From: Cotesia glomerata
Lineage: Eukaryota; Arthropoda; Insecta; Hymenoptera; Braconidae
Assembly (NCBI RefSeq): GCF_020080835.1
Contig: NW_025402441.1
Location: 246,001 to 310,000, forward strand
Direction of reading: 5' to 3'
Length of the DNA stretch: 64,000 nucleotides
Made by a program: the position numbers and the translations under genes. The stretch's first letter is position 1, and each line of letters starts with the position of its first letter. Positions 1-13,778 of the stretch are shown here, one piece after another. The notes under the pieces were generated by a model. That model worked only from the letters and a program-made list of their open reading frames with translations, was not told the origin of the DNA and made no database searches.

Positions 1-2845
<2,845 letters not shown>

Positions 2846-2999
2846 ATAGACACAGTGACAACATCGCGAGGGTAGTCAGGGAAGCTTCCTATGACCTTAA
2901 AACGTCGAGATCTGATGAAAACTCGATTTTTTCAAAACAGGGTGAAAACAATAACTTCCTAATTTTTGAAAATCTTCGATTTTGTTAGTGGGAAGTTAA
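2846..2999 (+). repeat. ACAY unit, terminal fragment
   Basis: This matches the last 150 bp of the complete unit at 5050-6287: the segment with GTGACAACATCGCG, the AAGCTTCC block, AACTCGATTTTT, and the terminal GGGAAGTTAAAAAT. The 5' portion is missing because Waldo copy 1 sits in the microsatellite. Confidence 0.8.
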
Positions 3000-3523
3000 A
3001 AATGTCGCAGTGATTTAAAAAAAACACTTGTTTTCAAATCTTTTATTGACGATATCTTTTGAACTAATTAACCGATTTCTACGTTTTTGGCGGCAATCGA
3101 CGCGGTTTTTTAAGTTCTATAAATTATGCTATGTCATCAAAAGTGATCCGAGAAGAAATGACGAAGTTATGTGAAAAAAACACTTTTTTCGGTTTTTTTC
3201 GGTTTTCTTTCGTTTACGCTATCTCTCGAACGAATCAACCGATTTTGATCGGGTTGACGCTGATCGGCGTGGTTTTTCAAGCTTAAGGGCGGATTAGTTT
3301 TTGAAGTTGATCGATAGAGCCGTTTAAAAGATATTCCAAAAAAACTACTTTCAAAAATGATTTTTTTCTTATTTTTTTTAAGATTTTTCAAGATTTCTTA
3401 AAATCTATCGGTCCGAATCGGTTCAAATTCTCAGGAAATCTAAGTTCAGCGTAGCCCTTTCGAATGGCACCAACCGCGATGAAATCGGTTCAACCGTTCA
3501 AAAGTTATAAGCGAGTCACATAG

Positions 3524-3580
<57 letters not shown>

Positions 3581-3747
3581 TACATACAGACATAGTGACA
3601 ACATCGCGGGGGTAGTCAGGGAAGCTTCCTGTGACCTTCAAACGTCGAGATCTGATGAAAACTCGATTTTTGCCAAACGGGGTAAAAACAATAACTTCCC
3701 GATTTTTGAAAATCTGAGATTTTTAGCGGGAAGTTAAAAATTTTTTT
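3000..3747 (+). repeat. ACAY unit, second partial copy in direct orientation
   Basis: Starts within the internal sub-repeats and runs through the microsatellite (3530-3590, CA then TACA) to the terminal GCGGGAAGTTAAAAAT at about 3732-3747. It contains several versions of the motif CGAACGAATCAACCGATTTT. It directly follows the previous fragment, so two units are juxtaposed head to tail. I see no convincing coding potential on either strand. Confidence 0.8.
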
Positions 3748-3965
3748 TTTCTTTACAAAAAGATATAAAATAAAAAAATAAAAAAATCCAAGTAACCGAT
3801 ATGATTGTTTATGATTTTCGGAAAGTAAAAAAAATTTTGTTGTAAATTTAAAAATTAAAAAAAAAATTTGGAACGTATTTAGTGTGTGTGGTTGCAAAAT
3901 ATTTTACTTTTAATGAAATTCGTAAAATCTATTTACTAGGACTTCAAAAAAATTGAAATACACAA
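3748..3965. other. AT-rich spacer
   Basis: Long A and T runs and no recognisable gene. It separates the ACAY fragments from the 5'-truncated LINE that follows. Confidence 0.5.
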
Positions 3966-3983
3966 TGAAGAAGTGGCCGTACT

Positions 3984-6059
3984 AGCTGCATTGATCTAAC
4001 AATTGCAGATAAATCACTAGTCCCAGCTATTAGATGGTACACACATGAACATACATTTGACAGTGACCACTTTCCTATAATTAATAAACTCCTTTCTCCG
4101 GAAGACTGTCTTCCTCCCCAGTACACGGAAAAATTTATCTTCAAAAAAGCAGATTGGGCTCTATACCAATCTAAAGTTGACGAGCTGATCGAAAAATCTC
4201 CTGAGCTGAACCTCAGTCAAAACCTCTATCGATGACATCACCGCAGAGTTTTCATCTCTAATCCTAGACGCTGCCAATTCATCAATTCCTAAGTTTTACG
4301 GCACAGGCAAAAAGAAACAGTTTTACTGGTTGAACGAAGACTGCAAAAAAGCAACCCAGGATCAAAATAAAGCCTTCCGATTATATAAGAAGTACGCTCA
4401 TACTGACCAGGGCTTACAACTAAAAATAGAATTCAAGAAAAAGAGGGCTTTAGCCAGACGAACTCTAAAAGATAGTCGACGCAACTCATGGAGGAACTTT
4501 GTTTCCTCAATAAATAGCCAAACTTCTACCACGGAGGTCTGGAACAAGATTCAGAGCTTAAATACAGGAAAAAAAAGAAAGTCTAGCAATGTAGTTCTGG
4601 AAAAGAATGATGGTAAATTCACGGCCAACCCCAAAGAAACGGCAGACATCCTAGTCACTTCCTTTGCTGAAAACTCAAGCTCTCAAAACTATGAACAAAA
4701 GTTTTTGGAATTTAAGAATTTCGAAGAATCCAGCCTCCTGTTTGATACTCAAGACAATAGCCACTCTATCAATAGTGAACTCTCGATGCACAAGCTCACG
4801 AGAGAACTAACAAAACTTCAAAACTCCAGCCCAGGCCCAGACGAGATTCCAAACATCCTAATCAAAAACTTATCGGCTAAAGGACTCTGCTACCTGCTGG
4901 AACTATTTAATCTGATATGGACAAGACAGCAGTTCCCCAAAAAATGGAAAGAAGCTATAATAGTCCCAATCTTAAAGCCTCATAAAATTCCTAGCAATCC
5001 CAAAAGCTATCGACCTATCGCTCTAACGTGTAACATGTGTAAACTGATGAAAAAAATTAGGAAAACGGTTGACCCTAAAGGCCATCCCTGCAACTTCCCG
5101 CTAATTCCGTTAATACCTGGCCGCTTTTTTGAGCTCTTTGAGCTCAAAAGTACAATCTGTGTGTTGTTTTAAGCTCTCCGAGCTCAAAAAGATACCTTTT
5201 CTATGCTTTTGAGCTCTTTGAGCTCAAAAGTCTGATAGAAGTTTCATGGAACACTATTTTTTGAATGTTCATACCGCAATAACTTTTGAATGAATGAACC
5301 GATTTTTACGCGGTTGGCGGCATTCTACGTAGTTTTTTAAGCCTTATAAATAATTTCTAAGTTTCAATTGGTCAAACTAGAAATTTCGGAGTAACTCTGA
5401 AAAACACTTTTTCGGTTTTCTTTCGTTCACGATATCTCTCGAACGAATCAACCGATTTTGACCAGCTTGGTGGCAATCGACGTGGTTTTATGATGTTAAG
5501 AGCTGATTAGTTTTGGAATCGATCGGTAGAGCTGTTTGAAAGTTATTCCAAAAATGTCGAAGTTATGTTGAAAAATCCTTATTTCCAAATATTTCGTCGA
5601 GGATATCTCTCGAACTAATCAACCGATTTCCACGTTTTCGGCGGCAATCGACGCGGTTTTTTAACTTCTGAAATTATTCTATATCATCAAAAACGATCCG
5701 AGAAGAAATGACGAAGTTATGTGAAAAAAACACTTTTTTCGGTTTTCTTTCGTTCACGCTATCTCTCGAACGAATCAACCGATTTTGATCGGGTTGACGC
5801 CGATCGGCGTGGTTTTCAAGCTTAAGGGCGGATTAGTTTTTGAAGTTGATCGATAGAGCCGTTTAAAGATATTCCAAAAACTACTTTCAAAAATGATTTT
5901 TTTCTTATTTTTTTTAAGATTTTTCAAGATTTCTTAAAATCTATCGGTCCGAATCGGTTCAAATTCTCAGGAAATCTAAGTTTAGCGTAGCCCTTTCGAA
6001 TGGCACCAACCGCGATGAAATCGGTTCAACCGTTCAAAAGTTATAAGCGAGTCACATAG

Positions 6060-6124
<65 letters not shown>

Positions 6125-8428
6125 TACATACATACAGACATAGTGACAACATCGCGGGGGTAGTTAGGGAAGCTTCCTGTGACCTTCAAACGTCGAGATC
6201 TGATGAAAACTCGATTTTTGCCAAACGGGGTAAAAACAATAACTTCCCGATTTTTGAAAATCTGAGATTTTTAGCGGGAAGTTAAAAATAGTTTCAAAAA
6301 GACTCAGATGGTATCTAGAAGTTAACAACTTCATATCCTCTTGGCAATACGGATTCAGGCAATTCCGATCGACTCAAGACCTCTTATCCAACTTTGTCAC
6401 CAAGATATGTGACGCCCTTATTGATAACCACTTCCAAATTACTGTAGCCTTGGACATAGAAAAAGCATATGAGATGGCATGGATCTTCAGACTTCTACGT
6501 ATACTGGAAAAAAAGAAAAACATCAGAGGGAATATGCTGGCCTTAGTAAAGAATTTTCTATCGGACAGGAAGATCCAAGTACGAGTGAACCAGACTTACT
6601 CCGACATCATTACCATTGAAAATGGGTTCCCCCAGGGAGCAGTCTTGAGTGTAATTCTATTCTTAGTAGATATCAACGATGTGATCGACTACGTCCCCAT
6701 TCTTGTCAAAGGTATTCTTTTTGCTGACGACCTCACTGTTTCGTTCACGGGCATAAACTTAAAACTCACTGCACTCTTAATGCAAAAGACCCTTGATTCC
6801 CTCCAGAGGTGGTCAGAAGAAAGTGGCTTTAAATTCTCAAGTTCCAAAACAGAATCCATTATATTCGGAAGAGGAAATAAGAAAAAGGACATCTCGTTAC
6901 GTTTGGGTGACAAAGATATTAAACAGGTAGACCATATTAAATTATTAGGACTATATATTGACGAAAAACTAACCTAGAAAGTACACATTAAGAAACTGGT
7001 CTCCGAATGTTGGCAAAGAATAAACCTACTGAAGGTGATTTCCTCAACTCAATGAGGAGCTGATAAGCAATCATTGCTCTTAACCTACCGAGCATTGATA
7101 CGGTCAAAAATGGACTACGGGGCCTCTCTGTACGATACTGCTGCAGCGTACCGACTTAAAGAACTCGACAGCATCCATAACCTAGCTCTTAGACTAAGTG
7201 TTGGTGCCTACAGAACCAGCCCAATTTATAGCATTTTAGCCGAAACAGATGAAATGCCACTGTGTCTAAGACGAAAAGAAATCCTACTAAATACCATGAT
7301 CAGAGCTCAGGCCCACACGGACGACCCCGCCTTCGAACACACAGATATAAAGCCGGTCACTGACTTGGAGTACAGTATCAAAACTAAGTTACCCAGACCT
7401 CCCAGGGTCAGATTTAAAAGTGAAGTAGACAAGTTCAACATCTTAATCCCTAAAGTTATACCTAGAAGACAATCTGCTATACCTCCATGGATTATATTTA
7501 CCATGCTAATCGATCTAGAACTGGCAGAAATGCAAAGGAGTATCACTACTGAACGAACCTTCCGTAGCCGCTTTTTGGCGATCGCAGAGAAATACTAGGA
7601 TTATACTCATTTTTATACAGATGGGTCTGTTAAAGATGGAAGGACCAGCTGTGCAGTGGTTTACAACAATAACAAACTAGGTTGTAGATTACAAGATTTC
7701 CATTCTATTTATACATGCGAAGTTACAGCCATACTGAAAGCACTGATAACTGCTGAGAACAACCATGAATTAGGTCACATCGCTATTTTCACGGACTCAA
7801 TGACTTCCCTTACAGCCCTATCAAAGCTGGAAAGTACTAGCCCACTCATACTGGCTATCCAACAGAAGGTTTACCATTTGACCATTAACAGCAACAGAAA
7901 CGTCAGGCTCATTTGAGTCCCAAGTCACCAAGGAATCTTAGGCAACGAAGAAGCTGACAAAGTAGCCAAGGAAGCTATAAACAAGGACACAATCGATAAT
8001 CTGCCAGTTACCACACATACGGAAACCAAGAAATACATCAAGAGCGAAATAAAAAAACACTGGAAAGAAGTTTGGAATGACTGGGCTAAGAAAAACAAAG
8101 CCAATCTAGTAGAAATCAGAAATGCAAACCAAGACCCCAACCCAGCGGACTCAGTGTACAGAAGAGACCAGGTTGTACTTTCAAGACTTCGTATTGGGCA
8201 CACTAAGATTACACATGCGCACCTAATTACTAAGGACAACAAAAACAGATGTAAATACTGCGGTACCGAAGTTACAGTTAGACATTTATTAACAAAATGT
8301 CCAAATCTTGCTGCCATCAGAACCAGAACCAATCTTCCCAAGGACTTCAATGAATGTCTCAGCTCGAAAAGTGGATGCTACAGGACGTTACTGTTCCTCA
8401 AAGAAGCTAAATTATTTAATGACATCTA
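3984..8428 (+). pseudogene. I-type LINE polyprotein (EN-RT-RNase H), degenerate
   Basis: The endonuclease end (FDSDHFPI near 4060) is followed by a frameshift near 4215. The 4330-5048 section carries the RT start (SSPGPDEIPN, KSYRPIALT). After the inserted repeat, 6288-8428 stays in one frame: YGFR, the ALDIEKAY region, GFPQGAVLSV, the catalytic FADD box, then RNase H with TDGSVKDG, CEV, FTDS and the SHQGILGNEEAD motif, so all acidic residues are visible. A knuckle (CKYCG...HLLTKC) closes the protein. Four in-frame stops (6975, 7053, 7596, 7914) show it is dead. Family assignment to I rather than a sister clade is inferred from domain order. Confidence 0.8.
5050..6287 (+). repeat. ACAY unit, complete copy inserted in the LINE
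   Basis: About 1.24 kb interrupting a known coding sequence, so its limits are readable. It begins near TTAGGAAAACGGTTGACC and ends with GCGGGAAGTTAAAAAT. Near the two ends are the inverted 13-mers AACTTCCCGCTAA (5094) and TTAGCGGGAAGTT (6272). Inside are three GAGCTC hairpins (5128-5232), four or five degenerate 110-150-bp sub-repeats with the core CGAACGAATCAACCGATTT, and a (CA)n(TACA)n microsatellite (6061-6137). No ORF of note is present. It is probably a non-autonomous mobile element; its class is not known to me. Confidence 0.75.
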
Positions 8429-8540
8429 AAATTATTATTGTTGCGTAGTATGTTAATTTGTACTTCTCTATTGTGGTCGTCAATAACCTTGTAGTTGCAA
8501 GGCGACCTTAAATAAATAAATAAATAAAAAAAAAAAATAA

Positions 8541-8996
8541 TAATAATATAAATAAAACGTTTTATTACAATATGTAAAATACAACACTTTAAATCTATAT
8601 GTTGAGAATCGTTCACAAATTTATGTTGAAGATTTAACATATCATGAATTGCTTCAAGATGGGTATCATACACTTGATTTTCTAGTGTACATTGTTAAAT
8701 TGGTATGATTGGTAACTTATTACAGATAATTTACTTTATACACATTAAAAAGTTTTTAATTTTTATTAAATAGATTCTAACTATAAATGGTTACTATAAA
8801 ACTACATGCTAATATAAATGAAACGAGTACATACTAATATTAATGAAACGAGTACATATAAATATAGAATAAAAAACATTGATAGAGTATAAAAAACATC
8901 ATAAGCTTAAAACTGAAATAATATTTACTTGTATTAATTCTCGTTGTTGTTCATTACAAGAGCGATTATTCCGAGTCCGCTTACCCAATTATTAAC
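8541..8996. other. AT-rich spacer / possible 3' UTR of the minus-strand gene
   Basis: No repeat or gene recognised. It lies downstream of the stop of the minus-strand gene at 8997-9806, so it could hold that transcript's 3' UTR. Short direct repeats of TATTAATGAAACGAGTACATA occur in two or three copies near 8815-8860. Confidence 0.35.
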
Positions 8997-9806
8997 CTAG
9001 GTGTAATCCTGATGATTAACGCCATTATCCCCTCTTTTAATAAATGACCATGTTAAGCATTGATGGCTTATAAAAATGTTTGTTGTGATCTCATCAATTT
9101 GAACCACAGCATCTTCAAGTTGAGCATTATAATTATTTAGGATTGGATTAATAATTTTAAGAATAATATTTTCTAATTCATCAACAATTCTGATGATTAG
9201 CCATTCCTTTGGTACGAAAGCACCGTAAAAAAGTTCTTCTGCCATCGATGGATAGGCTATAAAAATTCAATTAGGATTGATATATCGAATTCTATTCGAA
9301 CAATTACTAAAAGTTTATATGTTACCTGGTGCACCTAAATTTCTTGCTTGGAGGGCAGCTGCATATTGGTGGTGCATAACTGAAAACATTGAGAACATCA
9401 AGTTTCCAGAAAAACGATAACGGTATGGTGATGGTTCTAAATCACCAGGTATTTTGAACCACCAGTTGCATTATTTTGAGTTAATTTGTAAGACCATGCT
9501 TAACTCATTAATTGTGATGATGGATCCATTAAAAAATTCTCCACCCTGAATCAGTAAACCCAACTCTTCTACCACTAAATTCCAAAATATTTGATGGTTG
9601 ATTTCTGCCCATTCTATAGGTATAATTATTTCATACCCTAGCGTATTCCCCATCTAAAAAAAAAAAAAATATATTATATTTATCATTCTATTGAATAATT
9701 TTTAGCTTTTTATACAATATTTCTCAGATTATATATACTCTATTATATGTTAAATTACCTTTTTGCTGTTGTTGTTGTTGTTGTCGGTTTCAAGTTTTGA
9801 AATATT
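8997..9806 (-). pseudogene. Unrecognised multi-exon gene or pseudogene
   Basis: Three consecutive exons can be laid out on the minus strand: 9806-9758 (ending with an Asn run and a GTAATT donor), 9656 to about 9331 (preceded by a T-run/AG acceptor, ending at a GTAACA donor) and about 9256-8997 (after a TATAG acceptor, ending TAG). All three join in one open frame, which is evidence for real splicing. The middle and last exons share a related module: a segment beginning (I/V)P(I/K)EW, then about 50 mostly hydrophobic residues, then a Trp/Phe-rich GD-containing end. One in-frame TAA lies at about 9472-9474 between SK and CNWW, so the copy is either broken or has another intron. I do not recognise the family; it could be host- or virus-derived. 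Confidence 0.4.
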
Positions 9807-11031
9807 CCTAAAATGATAGATTAATTAATTAATTAACTTATACATGAATATTATCATAGTTATTACTATTATTATAACCGTTATTATTAATAAATATATC
9901 TAATAACCACAGGAATTATGTTTAAACTAGCACTTATACATTGAAATTAATTTTTTTATTTTTATTAAAAAATAAGTATTATTATTATTAATTTGATGAT
10001 AAAATTAGCCAACGTTAAATAATTTTTGATTTTTTATCAATTAAATTAGAAATAAAAAAATATTTAAGAAAAAAATAACACGTATAATTTTCAAATATTC
10101 TACATGTGAAATTTTTTTGTAATAATTTATTCAATAAAAAATTCTAAAAATTTCCAGATGTCGGCTAACTTAATTATTAATTATTGATGATTATATTATG
10201 AATGAAATAATCAAACATATGGAATAAATTTTAAACAATAATGATGTTAAAATAATTGTTATTTTAATTGAACACAAGCATTGATATTTTTTAATTGAAA
10301 ATTAAATTATTGTTATTAATTTGATAATTATTAGTAATTAACTTTATGATATGATTAAAACAATACAACATAATAAATTTTAAATAATAATGAATATAAA
10401 ATATCGATAATATATAGATTGCAATTATTAATTAACAAAATTATAACATAAATAGTAGAAAAATAATTTACTTTATGTTGTTGTTGATGTTAACGTTTTT
10501 TACAAAACTGACGCTTTACAAGTTTTAACATGTCTATCTTAACATAATTTCTATTTACGCATAATTTCTTTCTTCCTATTAGAAAAAAGCTTTATGACAT
10601 CAACCAATAGAAATTCTAAGTCCCCAAACGCATCATGCTGATTGGTTCTTTTATTAGACATACACTATACACAGCTAACAAGTAGATATTTCGATGTTTA
10701 TGAAAAATTGACAATAAACATTGTCATGTAGTAATTATTGGACATTACAATCATTTTTCAGTATTCCTAAATGCAAAATTTTTTCAAAATTGATTTATTT
10801 TTTCAATAAAATATCAACCTATCAAAATTCTGCTACCGGTTAACGTTTGGCGTGCAGAAGCAGCCAGTTCGAATAATACAAAAATTTTTCCTCGTAACTG
10901 TTAGAATAACTCAAATTTTGTATTCAAAAATATTTTTATTATTAATATTATAAATAAATTAAAAAGTTATCGTAATTTTATCAGAATTAATTTAATGGTA
11001 TGATAGTCGGTAAAATTTTCATATACACTCT
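9807..11031. other. AT-rich non-coding stretch
   Basis: Very AT-rich with many ATTATTA runs. A possible further upstream exon on the minus strand near 10495-10530 encodes a short Asn-rich tail before GTAAAT, but support is weak. No repeat family recognised. Confidence 0.35.
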
Positions 11032-11099
11032 AGTTGATGCTTAATCGATGACAAGACTCATACACTCACGCCATCTCTAGTGTCAAATAAGCATCAACT
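11032..11099. repeat. Perfect 12-bp inverted repeat
   Basis: AGTTGATGCTTA at 11032-11043 is exactly complementary to TAAGCATCAACT at 11088-11099, enclosing 44 bases. It may mark the outer edge of the Polinton or be an independent small element; I cannot find its partner at the right end. Confidence 0.6.
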
Positions 11100-11294
11100 G
11101 TGATGTATTTGGATTGCACTTGGAAAAGTTGTTTTGGAATAAAGCAACACCCGCGCTTCTTCAGAGATAAATATTACTAATTATTTCTCTCAGGAACTAT
11201 AGTTTCGATTCTAAACAAACGTTATTTATGAGGTAAAATTACTTGGTAAGTAAGACGCGATCTAGTCATACTTACCGTAATACTACGGTAAGTA

Positions 11295-11349
11295 TGACGT
11301 CATCATCTGGCTATAAAAGCAGCGCGTCTCGAGCGTACTTCATTACAGT
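11295..11349 (+). promoter_or_regulatory. Left-end promoter with CRE palindrome and TATA box
   Basis: TGACGTCA (11295-11302) is followed by GGCTATAAAAGCAGCG (TATA box from 11312) and, about 30 bases further, CATTACAGTGAAG, which resembles an insect initiator. The same CTCTGGCTATAAAAGCAGCG arrangement occurs on the minus strand at 17091-17113. A palindrome built on CTTACCGTAA/TTACGGTAAG lies just upstream (11270-11295). It probably drives the plus-strand reading frame at 11556. Confidence 0.6.
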
Positions 11350-11434
11350 GAAGTACAAGTGAAGTATCAGAATCTTAAAAGGTTTTTTATAAGTCGTTAT
11401 ATAGTGAAATTTTATATCAAAAGTGACATCCCGC

Positions 11435-11560
11435 TACTAACATCTGCTACCTGCTGCTGAAATCTGCTGCTAAAATCTGCTACCTGCTGCTGAAATCTGC
11501 TGCTAAAATCTGCTACCTGCAGCTGAAATCTGCTGCTGATATCTGCTGTTGAAATATGCT
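11435..11560 (+). repeat. CTGCTG-rich tandem repeat upstream of the small gene
   Basis: Repeated units built from CTGCTGCTGAAATCTGCTGC and CTAAAATCTGCTACCTG, about 18-36 bp each. The array runs into the first codons of the following reading frame, whose first residues (LSSAGIRCLESADE) derive from a degenerate unit. Confidence 0.65.
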
Positions 11561-11882
11561 GTCTAGTGCTGGAATTCGCTGCCTGGAATCTGCTGACGAA
11601 ATCTCAATCATGACACCTCACCGTAAATATCATGTTACTGATACCATGTATGAACTTATTCGATCGACAACGTTCAAGCGTGTCAATACTCAAGCCAAAA
11701 CCCCAAGCCCGTTGATGTTCAAGAAGATGATGGAACTTGAGGTTGGAAAAACTTACAAACTAACTGGGATTAGAACTGTTATGACAGATCAAGGACTCAA
11801 CGTTGAAATTGACCTGGATAACAACTTTTCAACATACTTCCCTGCTGCCACTAACCAAAAATATCTAAACAATCCTGAATGA
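11556..11882 (+). CDS. Small Polinton-associated protein, function unknown
   Basis: Predicted 108 residues. The N-terminal 18 residues come from the upstream tandem repeat, so a second Met at 11610 is an equally likely start. The C-terminal half has the pattern LEVGKTYKLTGIR, a middle strand and a VEIDLDN/FSTYFP end. This resembles short proteins built on a small beta-barrel, such as a single-strand-binding OB fold, but that is inference. It sits directly behind the left-end TATA promoter, is the first gene inward from that end, and has no stop or frameshift. Confidence 0.5.
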   Translation: MLSSAGIRCLESADEISIMTPHRKYHVTDTMYELIRSTTFKRVNTQAKTPSPLMFKKMMELEVGKTYKLTGIRTVMTDQGLNVEIDLDNNFSTYFPAATNQKYLNNPE

Positions 11883-12307
11883 TATTAAAAATAAAAATTT
11901 TGATTTTTGGTGATACTCTAAATCTACACTACATTGGGACTAACTACAATAAGTTCAAGCTTATCAATCATTGTGGGAAATCATTTGTTGAAGTGGTAAG
12001 AGAGTTGTGTTTTAATATGTGTACTTAACTTTTATAATAAATAATTTTTATACTTATTCTAGTAAGGTTTGTAAATAATAACACATCAAATTACAAAAAC
12101 ATTGTTCTTTATTTACTATTTTTTATTACATTTAGTTTCTTAAGTAATACTGATACAATTATTTTATTTATTTATTGTATTCTTCGCTGGAATCGATCTC
12201 GGTTTCTTGCTGCTTGTTCCCATGGACCTTTCCTCGCCTGTCTGGATGCAAAGTCCCACACATACATGTGATATATGGTGGGTTCGAGGTTGAACTGAAC
12301 TTGCACT
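11883..12307. other. Spacer between convergent Polinton genes
   Basis: Lies between the stop of the plus-strand small gene and the minus-strand capsid fragment. AATAAA signals occur on both strands around 12040-12180. On the minus strand a short frame at about 12300-12165 encodes a basic peptide (WDFASRQARKGPWEQ); it has no start of its own and could be a displaced C-terminus of the capsid gene. Confidence 0.4.
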
Positions 12308-12904
12308 CTAAGTAAGTTTTCTTACACTGCTGCTTATTGGGTTGTATTCCACTATTCTGTCATGTATTATCAAACAGTAAGCTGAAGTATGATTAGCAAA
12401 CTGTGCTGTTGATTCAAACTCAAGGCGTATGTCTACAGGCCCAGACTTGATTGACTCGTTCTGCTTCGAGCAATCGATTATATACAGAGGTGCTATCGTC
12501 AGGAATTTTTTCTTTGTCAGCAGGGGTTCAGCTTCTTTTCCATAGTAAGCATTTAGAAAATTTTTGTACATATCATACATCAGAGCATACTGATTATGCG
12601 CAATGTTAAGGTTTAAATTTCCATACGGATAACTTTGAGAATTTAAAAACAGCTTAACATCTCTGATATTGCAGTGGTCAAACTCGCTTGCATTTTGATC
12701 TGGTTGATTTTTTTTTGCTGTTTGGAATCCAAGGAGGACAAAACGAGGTTTCTCAAGCTGATTTGCTGTCTTGATTGCCTAAATATGCTTAGAGGTAGCT
12801 GGTAACAGTGGGTACTCGTACAATTCCCAAGACCGCAAACTGATTGGGATGGCTGGATCAGAGGTGATATAATTCAAAGCTTCAATTTTTTGCTTGTCAG
12901 ACAT
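12308..12904 (-). pseudogene. Polinton major capsid protein, C-terminal part, 5'-truncated
   Basis: About 198 codons with motifs typical of the second jelly roll of Polinton major capsid proteins: SLRSWELYEYPLLP, TANQLEKPRFVLLGFQT, FDHCNIRDVKLFLNSQSYPYGN, IDCSKQNESIKSG and CLIIHDRIVEYNP. Full proteins of this family are several hundred residues, so the first half is absent; the frame is closed by a stop a few codons upstream of the first Met. There is also an in-frame TAG at 12779-12781. The gene is in line with the penton-like gene upstream, as in intact elements. It cannot make a functional capsid subunit. Confidence 0.8.
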
Positions 12905-13030
12905 TGTTATGTATGGTACAATCTACTCAACGTGTCAACAACTTCAGAGCTGGATGATGATTGATGATCTTTGACCATGATGCAGTCTTTTTATACCCGT
13001 AACCGGTCTTTGTCTCAAAAACGATACCCA

Positions 13031-13777
13031 TTACAGACTCTTTATATGCAGTCTGATTGTAATCGTCTCACCACGGAAATTTGCTATTCTACCGTCTTGA
13101 TCAACAATGCGGAGTCTCAAGTTATGTATTGCTCGTACGGCGACTCGCAAGTAAATGATGTTTGATGGTACTTCCAGTATCTTATATCCTGGTGGAACTC
13201 TCGGGGAAAATTCATGGATTGTATGATTCTTCTCTCCGTTGATGTATGCTCCTGTAGTTATATTGCACTCGACTCTCAGGGCATTGATTTTTAATATTTT
13301 CACTGGTAAATCAGATGTATGTGTTATGTTAGGTTCAAGCACGCGTTTTGTGAATCCAAGTATTGAAGCAATAGAATCTTCAGGTTCAAAATTTATAAAC
13401 TGATCACATTTTATTTCGCTCTTCAACTCATTGTTATTTGCTTTCAATGTGAAACTCAGTTTAGGCAATGCATTGTTTATATAATCTTCAATATCTTTGA
13501 TTTCATAACTGCCTGTTGGTATTGTTATTACTTTTTCTTGAAATCTCTTGATTGTACTCCTCTTAGATCTACCCCCAGTCACATATAATTTATTAGCACC
13601 ATCATCGATATTTGGTATTGAATTAAATGATAGAAATTTAAGTCCAAGAACATAATTTTTTGTTGGTGATAGCTCAATCGGTGGAAAATAGTTTGCCTTC
13701 AACACAGAGGAGGCTCCAGATAGTGTCAGCGTGAATGACTCTGCCATGACTGATTCTTGTGGTCTCGAGTCATTCAA
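13031..13777 (-). CDS. Polinton minor capsid (penton-like) protein
   Basis: An intact 248-residue frame. Starting near residue 9 (MAESFTLTLSG) it follows the pattern of Polinton minor capsid proteins: an N-terminal strand with NYFPPIEL, the LGLKFLSFNSIPNI segment, a central part with GSYEIKDIEDYIN and FEPEDSIASILGF, and a C-terminal RIVDQDGRIANFRGETITIRL strand. The family is thought to form a jelly-roll penton at capsid vertices. The start is one base from the stop of the upstream protease, suggesting a shared late transcript. The function is known from the family; the assignment here rests on pattern recognition. No breaks are visible. Confidence 0.7.
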   Translation of the reverse strand: MNDSRPQESVMAESFTLTLSGASSVLKANYFPPIELSPTKNYVLGLKFLSFNSIPNIDDGANKLYVTGGRSKRSTIKRFQEKVITIPTGSYEIKDIEDYINNALPKLSFTLKANNNELKSEIKCDQFINFEPEDSIASILGFTKRVLEPNITHTSDLPVKILKINALRVECNITTGAYINGEKNHTIHEFSPRVPPGYKILEVPSNIIYLRVAVRAIHNLRLRIVDQDGRIANFRGETITIRLHIKSL

Positions 13778-13778
13778 T

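Larger units (their letters stand above)
3966..8540 (+). mobile_element. I-type LINE with RNase H, 5'-truncated and interrupted
   Basis: Contains in order an endonuclease C-terminus, a reverse transcriptase, an RNase H domain and a C-terminal CCHC-like knuckle, ending in AAATAAATAAATAAAT plus an A-rich tail at about 8511-8540. RNase H downstream of the RT is characteristic of the I group of LINEs, and the TAAA-type tail fits. The element is split at about 5049 by a complete ACAY unit. The 5' end is truncated inside the endonuclease, as is usual for incomplete reverse transcription. Confidence 0.8.
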
